Source: JAFGTP01 sp964472715 (lineage in GTDB: Bacteria > Fidelibacterota > UBA2242 > JAFGTP01). From it: DNA of 10,980 nucleotides. The translations under genes were made by a program, and so were the position numbers. This document shows, piece after piece, positions 7,694 to 10,980 of the stretch. The notes beneath the pieces were generated by a model, which did not search any database, was not told the DNA's origin, and saw only the letters and a program-made list of their open reading frames with translations. The stretch is from positions 1 to 10,980 of the forward strand of contig CAYYMT010000116.1 in assembly GCA_964472715.1 (NCBI GenBank), written 5' to 3'. Within the stretch, counting starts at the first letter, position 1. Each line of letters begins with the position of its first letter.

Positions 7694-7705
7694 GAAAGGA
7701 CAAAT

Positions 7706-9046
7706 ATGCTGACGCCTGACAGAATACCAACAACAGAACCGAATATTCGTGTAGGGATTATTTTACCCGAGGATAATTTTAAGAAAGTCGTTGTTGAAAT
7801 ACCTGAAAATCCTCCATACCTGCTTATCAATAATAAACAGGAAAAATATCAATTGAATGCCGGGGATGTGATCCGTGTGAATAATTGTGAAAATCTCTGT
7901 ACACTCAGTGTCAACGATAAGTCCATTGATACTGATGAACTTTGGAAAATTGTTCCCAATGATGATATTATCATGGACAACAAGGTAGGATTAAAAGTGG
8001 TAGGTGTCATATCGGGCCGCTCTTTTCACTGGAAAAAGAAAATTGATGTCTATCTTTCCGGTATTGTTGAGATCAAGGTTGTCGAGGATAACCTGGTGCT
8101 GGTGAATGAATTGCCTATCGAAGAATATCTGATGTGTGTGGCTACTTCGGAAATGGGCCGGGAATGCCCCAAAGAATTGATCGAAAGCCAAACCATTACC
8201 GCCCGCTCCTGGATGCTGGCCAATGTGGAACAGAAACATGTTCACCTGGGCTTTGATGTCTGCAATGATGATTGCTGTCAGCGCTACCAGGGAACCACCC
8301 ATCTCAGCCAACAATCTGTCGCCGGCGCTTTGAATACACGGGGAAAAGTCCTGATGTATGAAGGCGATATCTGCGATGCCCGCTACTCAAAAAGCTGTGG
8401 CGGCGTCATGGAAACCTTTGAGAATGTCTGGGAGAATACACCACTGGATTATATGCAACCACTGCCGGACGCGCCGGAAAGTTATGAGAATGTCAATCTA
8501 CCTTTGGACAGTGAAGAAAAAGTACGTAACTGGATAGAAACAGTTCCCAATACCTTTTGCAGTCCCCATACTATACCTGAGGATGAATTGAAAAAATATC
8601 TCGGAAGTGTGGATGAGGAAGGCAGTTATTTCCGTTGGGAATTTGTATATACACAGCAGGAAATGAGAGATTTGCTGAATAAAAAACTGGATATTCAAGC
8701 CGATAAAATTCTGGCCATTACACCGGTCAAAAGAGGGTATTCCGGCAGATTGATAGAAGTGAAAGTTAAATATCAACAGGGAGATGAGACAAAAACTTGT
8801 CTTGTTGAAGACCAGTATGATATTCGCGATACCTTCAATGAATCTTTCCTCTATAGTTCTGCTTTTGTTGTAGATACTGAAGGTGGAGAAGTCCCGGAAA
8901 AGTTCATTCTCAAAGGAGCCGGCTGGGGACATGGCGCCGGTTATTGTCAGATTGGCGCTGTAGGTATGGCCCTGAAAGGCTACACAACCCAGGAGATTGT
9001 ATATCATTATTTTCCGGGAAGTGTCTTGAAAGAAATTTATAAATAA
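7706..9046 (+). CDS. SpoIID/LytB-domain protein without a signal peptide (putative cytosolic lytic transglycosylase)
   Basis: SpoIID-family enzymes cleave peptidoglycan glycan strands, preferring strands lacking stem peptides, and are normally exported. The core domain here has LPIEEYLMCVATSEMG (136-151), where E149 matches the catalytic glutamate of SpoIID, then AQ/TAR-like SQTITARSWML (161-171), a cysteine cluster FDVCNDDCCQRY (183-194) at the usual metal-binding position, SKSCGG (228-233), and the C-terminal signature GAGWGHGAGYCQIGAVG (404-420). Residues 1-110 form a beta-rich N-terminal region without motifs I recognise, and 265-335 is an insertion relative to short SpoIID domains. The N-terminus (MLTPDRIPTTEPNIRVG) has no signal peptide or membrane anchor. 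A stop codon (7691-7693, also the stop of the kinase gene) is in the same frame just upstream, so no longer start exists. AAGGA at 7696-7700 fits ATG 7706. Cytoplasmic location is therefore predicted, consistent with acting on imported fragments. Confidence 0.88.
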   Translation: MLTPDRIPTTEPNIRVGIILPEDNFKKVVVEIPENPPYLLINNKQEKYQLNAGDVIRVNNCENLCTLSVNDKSIDTDELWKIVPNDDIIMDNKVGLKVVGVISGRSFHWKKKIDVYLSGIVEIKVVEDNLVLVNELPIEEYLMCVATSEMGRECPKELIESQTITARSWMLANVEQKHVHLGFDVCNDDCCQRYQGTTHLSQQSVAGALNTRGKVLMYEGDICDARYSKSCGGVMETFENVWENTPLDYMQPLPDAPESYENVNLPLDSEEKVRNWIETVPNTFCSPHTIPEDELKKYLGSVDEEGSYFRWEFVYTQQEMRDLLNKKLDIQADKILAITPVKRGYSGRLIEVKVKYQQGDETKTCLVEDQYDIRDTFNESFLYSSAFVVDTEGGEVPEKFILKGAGWGHGAGYCQIGAVGMALKGYTTQEIVYHYFPGSVLKEIYK

Positions 9047-9063
9047 AATAAGGAAATTCACCG

Positions 9064-10920
9064 ATGGATAAATTGAAAAAGCGAAATCCCTGGAGTTGGG
9101 TACCCTCACTCTATTTTGCCGAAGGAATACCTTATACGATCGTGATGGTCGTCTCTGTGGTGATGTACAAAATGCTGGGTATTTCCAATACTGATATTGC
9201 GCTGTACACCAGTTTATTATATCTGCCCTGGACAATCAAACCCTTGTGGAGTCCCATCATTGACAATCTCAAAACCAAACGTTGGTGGATACTTATCATG
9301 CAGTTTGTTTTGGGAATCCTGTTCGCCTGTATCGCTTTGACGATTCCGACGACCAATTTCTTTAGAATAACAATTGCTTTTCTCTGGCTAATGGCCTTTA
9401 CATCGGCCACACATGATATAGCCGCCGATGGATTTTATATGATCGGGCTGACGGAAGGTGATCAGGCCCTGTTTAATGGTATTCGCTCCGCCTTTTATCG
9501 TGTGGCGATGTTGACCGGACAAGGTGTTTTTGTTATTCTTGTCTCTGTTCTGATTAATTTTTCAGGTATGGAAAAGGTCTCCGTGGAGGCCCACGCCGTA
9601 CAACCGGACGAAACCGTTGAATCTGTTGATCCCATGGATTTGGGAAAAGATGAAAAACCGGGGGAAATGCGAATGATCATTGCCCCGGAAGAATTAAACA
9701 TTCCGCTGAAAAAAGTGACCCCGGAATATGCCGATTCTGTAATTTCAGCAGCAAAGGAATGGAATATTTCCCAGGGACAACCGGACCCTGATCAGCCCAA
9801 AATTGCCGGTGTTCAACAAACTCAGACAGCAACGATGGATCAGGACAAGGGCGGCCCCAATTTTCTAGAAAAATGGTTAAAGAAAAATTTTGGTGTGAAA
9901 AAGCCTGAAGTGACCAATTACACCGGGAATCTTGGCGAAGTCTATTTTCGCCTTTCCAAAAAACCGGAAAAAGATGAAACGGTTGTTGTGACCTTTGGTC
10001 AGGACCGGGGGGATAAGAGTATTCAATTGGTCCATGGACTGCGCTTTGAATTTGACCGGGAGAACTGGAATAAGCCGGTGAAAGCCATTATTCAGTTGGA
10101 TAAAGCCCTGGAAGAAGAATCTATGGCCTATTTTGATGCTGAATCCGGTAATGTTAAAATGGCCTGGTCTGTATTGTTTTTTATATTATCCGGTATGTTC
10201 TTTATCTTTTGGCTGGCTCACAAATTTACACTGCCTGATGTAGAAGTTGAGAAACATGAAGATTCGGTTGTCGATGCCGTCAAGGATTTTTTGGCTACTT
10301 TCGCCTCCTTTTTCAAAAAGGAAAATATCGGACTGGCAATTGTCTTTCTGCTGCTTTTTCGTTTGGGTGAATCGCAGTTAGTGAAATTATCCGCACCTTT
10401 TATGCTGGATGCCCGCGAAGTTGGCGGACTGGGATTGACCGCCGGAGAATATGGATTGACCTACGGAACGATCGGTCTGATCTTTTTAACACTGGGTGGT
10501 ATACTCGGTGGCATGGCAGTCTCCAGGTATGGATTAAAAAAACTGATCTGGTGGTTTGCTGTTATGATTAATGTTCCCAATGCGGTTTATATTTATCTTT
10601 CTTACGCACAGCCTTCCAGCCTTTGGGTCATTGTGCCCAGTGTTGCCTTTGAAACCTTCGGCTATGGATTTGGATTTACCGCTTATATGATGTTTATGAT
10701 CTATATCTCCCAGGGAAAGTACAAAACCTCTCACTATGCGATCTGTACCGCCTTTATGGCGCTGGGAATGATGATTCCCGGCATGATATCCGGCTGGCTG
10801 CAGGAGATCATCGGCTATCAACATTTTTTCATCTGGGTCGTGATTGCCACAATCCCCGGATTTATTCTCATTAAATTCCTCAGGATTAAACCTGAATTTG
10901 GTATAAAAAAGAAAGAATAG
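9064..10920 (+). CDS. ampG: AmpG-like muropeptide permease (MFS/PAT family) with a large extracytoplasmic insertion
   Basis: AmpG permeases import GlcNAc-anhydromuropeptides through the inner membrane using the proton motive force. Family hallmarks are YFAEGIPYTIV (17-27), TDIALYTSLLYLPWTIKPLW (43-62, comparable to the G-PY-LKFLWAP block of AmpG) and SATHDIAADGFY (114-125, comparable to the TQDIA-D motif). I count 12 membrane segments at about 13-37, 45-67, 74-95, 98-118, 143-167, 366-387, 421-440, 464-486, 493-514, 519-549, 555-577 and 586-606. A hydrophilic stretch at 169-365 separates segments 5 and 6; with the N-terminus inside it would face the periplasm. At 618 residues the protein is longer than usual for AmpG because of this insertion. 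AGGAA at 9051-9055 supports the start. It is the last gene of the run and is followed by a terminator. Membership is well supported; substrate is inferred from family and context. A general PAT-family transporter is the alternative. Confidence 0.85.
   Translation: MDKLKKRNPWSWVPSLYFAEGIPYTIVMVVSVVMYKMLGISNTDIALYTSLLYLPWTIKPLWSPIIDNLKTKRWWILIMQFVLGILFACIALTIPTTNFFRITIAFLWLMAFTSATHDIAADGFYMIGLTEGDQALFNGIRSAFYRVAMLTGQGVFVILVSVLINFSGMEKVSVEAHAVQPDETVESVDPMDLGKDEKPGEMRMIIAPEELNIPLKKVTPEYADSVISAAKEWNISQGQPDPDQPKIAGVQQTQTATMDQDKGGPNFLEKWLKKNFGVKKPEVTNYTGNLGEVYFRLSKKPEKDETVVVTFGQDRGDKSIQLVHGLRFEFDRENWNKPVKAIIQLDKALEEESMAYFDAESGNVKMAWSVLFFILSGMFFIFWLAHKFTLPDVEVEKHEDSVVDAVKDFLATFASFFKKENIGLAIVFLLLFRLGESQLVKLSAPFMLDAREVGGLGLTAGEYGLTYGTIGLIFLTLGGILGGMAVSRYGLKKLIWWFAVMINVPNAVYIYLSYAQPSSLWVIVPSVAFETFGYGFGFTAYMMFMIYISQGKYKTSHYAICTAFMALGMMIPGMISGWLQEIIGYQHFFIWVVIATIPGFILIKFLRIKPEFGIKKKE
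9568..10158 (+). other. Region coding for the extracytoplasmic insertion of the AmpG-like permease
   Basis: Residues 169-365 form a soluble insertion in the loop between membrane segments 5 and 6. The first part (169-260) is acidic and rich in P, D and Q, and looks linker-like. A short amphipathic stretch FLEKWLKKNF (267-276) follows. Residues 287-350 look beta-rich: GEVYFRLSKKP, DETVVVTF, then LRFEFDRENWNKPVKAIIQL (326-345), which resembles the LTFTPANWNTPQTVTV pattern of Calx-beta-like bacterial adhesive or sugar-binding beta-sandwich domains. Reading frame and codon use continue smoothly across the borders, so it is part of the protein, not a frameshift or assembly join. Confidence 0.7.
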
Positions 10921-10947
10921 TTCTTATTCCTTTCTATTAGTGGTGCG

Positions 10948-10980
10948 AAACCCCGGTCTTTGGATCGGGGTTTTGTTTTT
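10948..10980 (+). terminator. Strong intrinsic terminator after the permease gene
   Basis: AAACCCCGGTC (10948-10958) pairs with GATCGGGGTTT (10963-10973), 11 pairs with one G-T wobble, around a 4-nt loop, and runs into TTTTGTTTTT at the window edge. It lies 27 nt after the permease stop and closes the six-gene run. No comparable hairpin is seen in the short gaps between 3742 and 9064, which supports co-transcription of those genes. Confidence 0.92.

Noticed and set aside
8498..9235. Long open frame of 245 codons on the minus strand
   Set aside because: It spans the end of the SpoIID-like gene, the gap and the start of the permease gene. Its translation has no recognisable motif, while the plus-strand genes there are clearly real. 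It is a by-product of their codon use.
1..10980. CRISPR arrays, tRNA or rRNA genes, insertion sequences, attachment sites, toxin-antitoxin or phage-defence genes
   Set aside because: I saw no direct-repeat arrays, transposase motifs, tRNA-like cloverleaves or composition shifts. Nearly all bases are in housekeeping-style genes on one strand.

Overview
The window is a densely packed, single-strand (+) stretch of chromosome with eight genes, no mobile elements, no RNA genes and no long non-coding gaps. Base composition and codon use look even throughout (roughly mid-40s % GC by eye). The organism appears to be a Gram-negative-type bacterium: it has an AmpG-family inner-membrane muropeptide permease and a Sec-exported wall hydrolase. 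The gene set and moderate GC would suit an anaerobic or facultative member of the FCB/Calditrichota-like groups, but that placement is a weak inference from gene style only.

Region 1 (1-2450) is the end of an energy-metabolism operon. It holds etfA (electron transfer flavoprotein alpha subunit; the beta subunit is expected just upstream of base 1) followed 16 nt later by a GlcD/D-lactate-dehydrogenase-type FAD oxidoreductase. The pair resembles Etf-linked 2-hydroxyacid dehydrogenases, in which electrons from lactate or a related hydroxyacid pass to Etf. A near-perfect inverted repeat at 2468-2491 lies between this pair and the next genes.

Region 2 (2525-10920) is a run of six genes separated by only 11-23 nt and closed by a strong intrinsic terminator at 10948-10980. 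In order they are: an exported NamZ/YbbC-type (DUF1343, GH171) exo-N-acetylmuramidase; alanine racemase; a two-domain family-2 glycosyltransferase whose N-terminal half looks like a degenerate GT-A fold; a ROK-like sugar kinase; a SpoIID/LytB-domain protein with no signal peptide; and an AmpG-like permease with a ~195-residue extracytoplasmic insertion. Five of the six families have known links to peptidoglycan or amino-sugar handling, so the likely theme is cell-wall turnover or muropeptide recycling. Inferred scheme: NamZ trims glycan ends in the periplasm; the permease imports fragments; a cytosolic SpoIID-like enzyme cleaves the glycan; the ROK kinase phosphorylates a released amino sugar; Alr interconverts D- and L-alanine. 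The glycosyltransferase's role is unknown.

The most unusual points are the cytosolic SpoIID protein, the domain inserted in the permease, the glycosyltransferase pseudo-domain, and the possibility that these genes form a recycling pathway different from the NagZ/AmpD/MurQ or AmgK/MurU routes. No recognisable MurQ, NagZ, AmpD, AmgK or MurU gene is present in the window.
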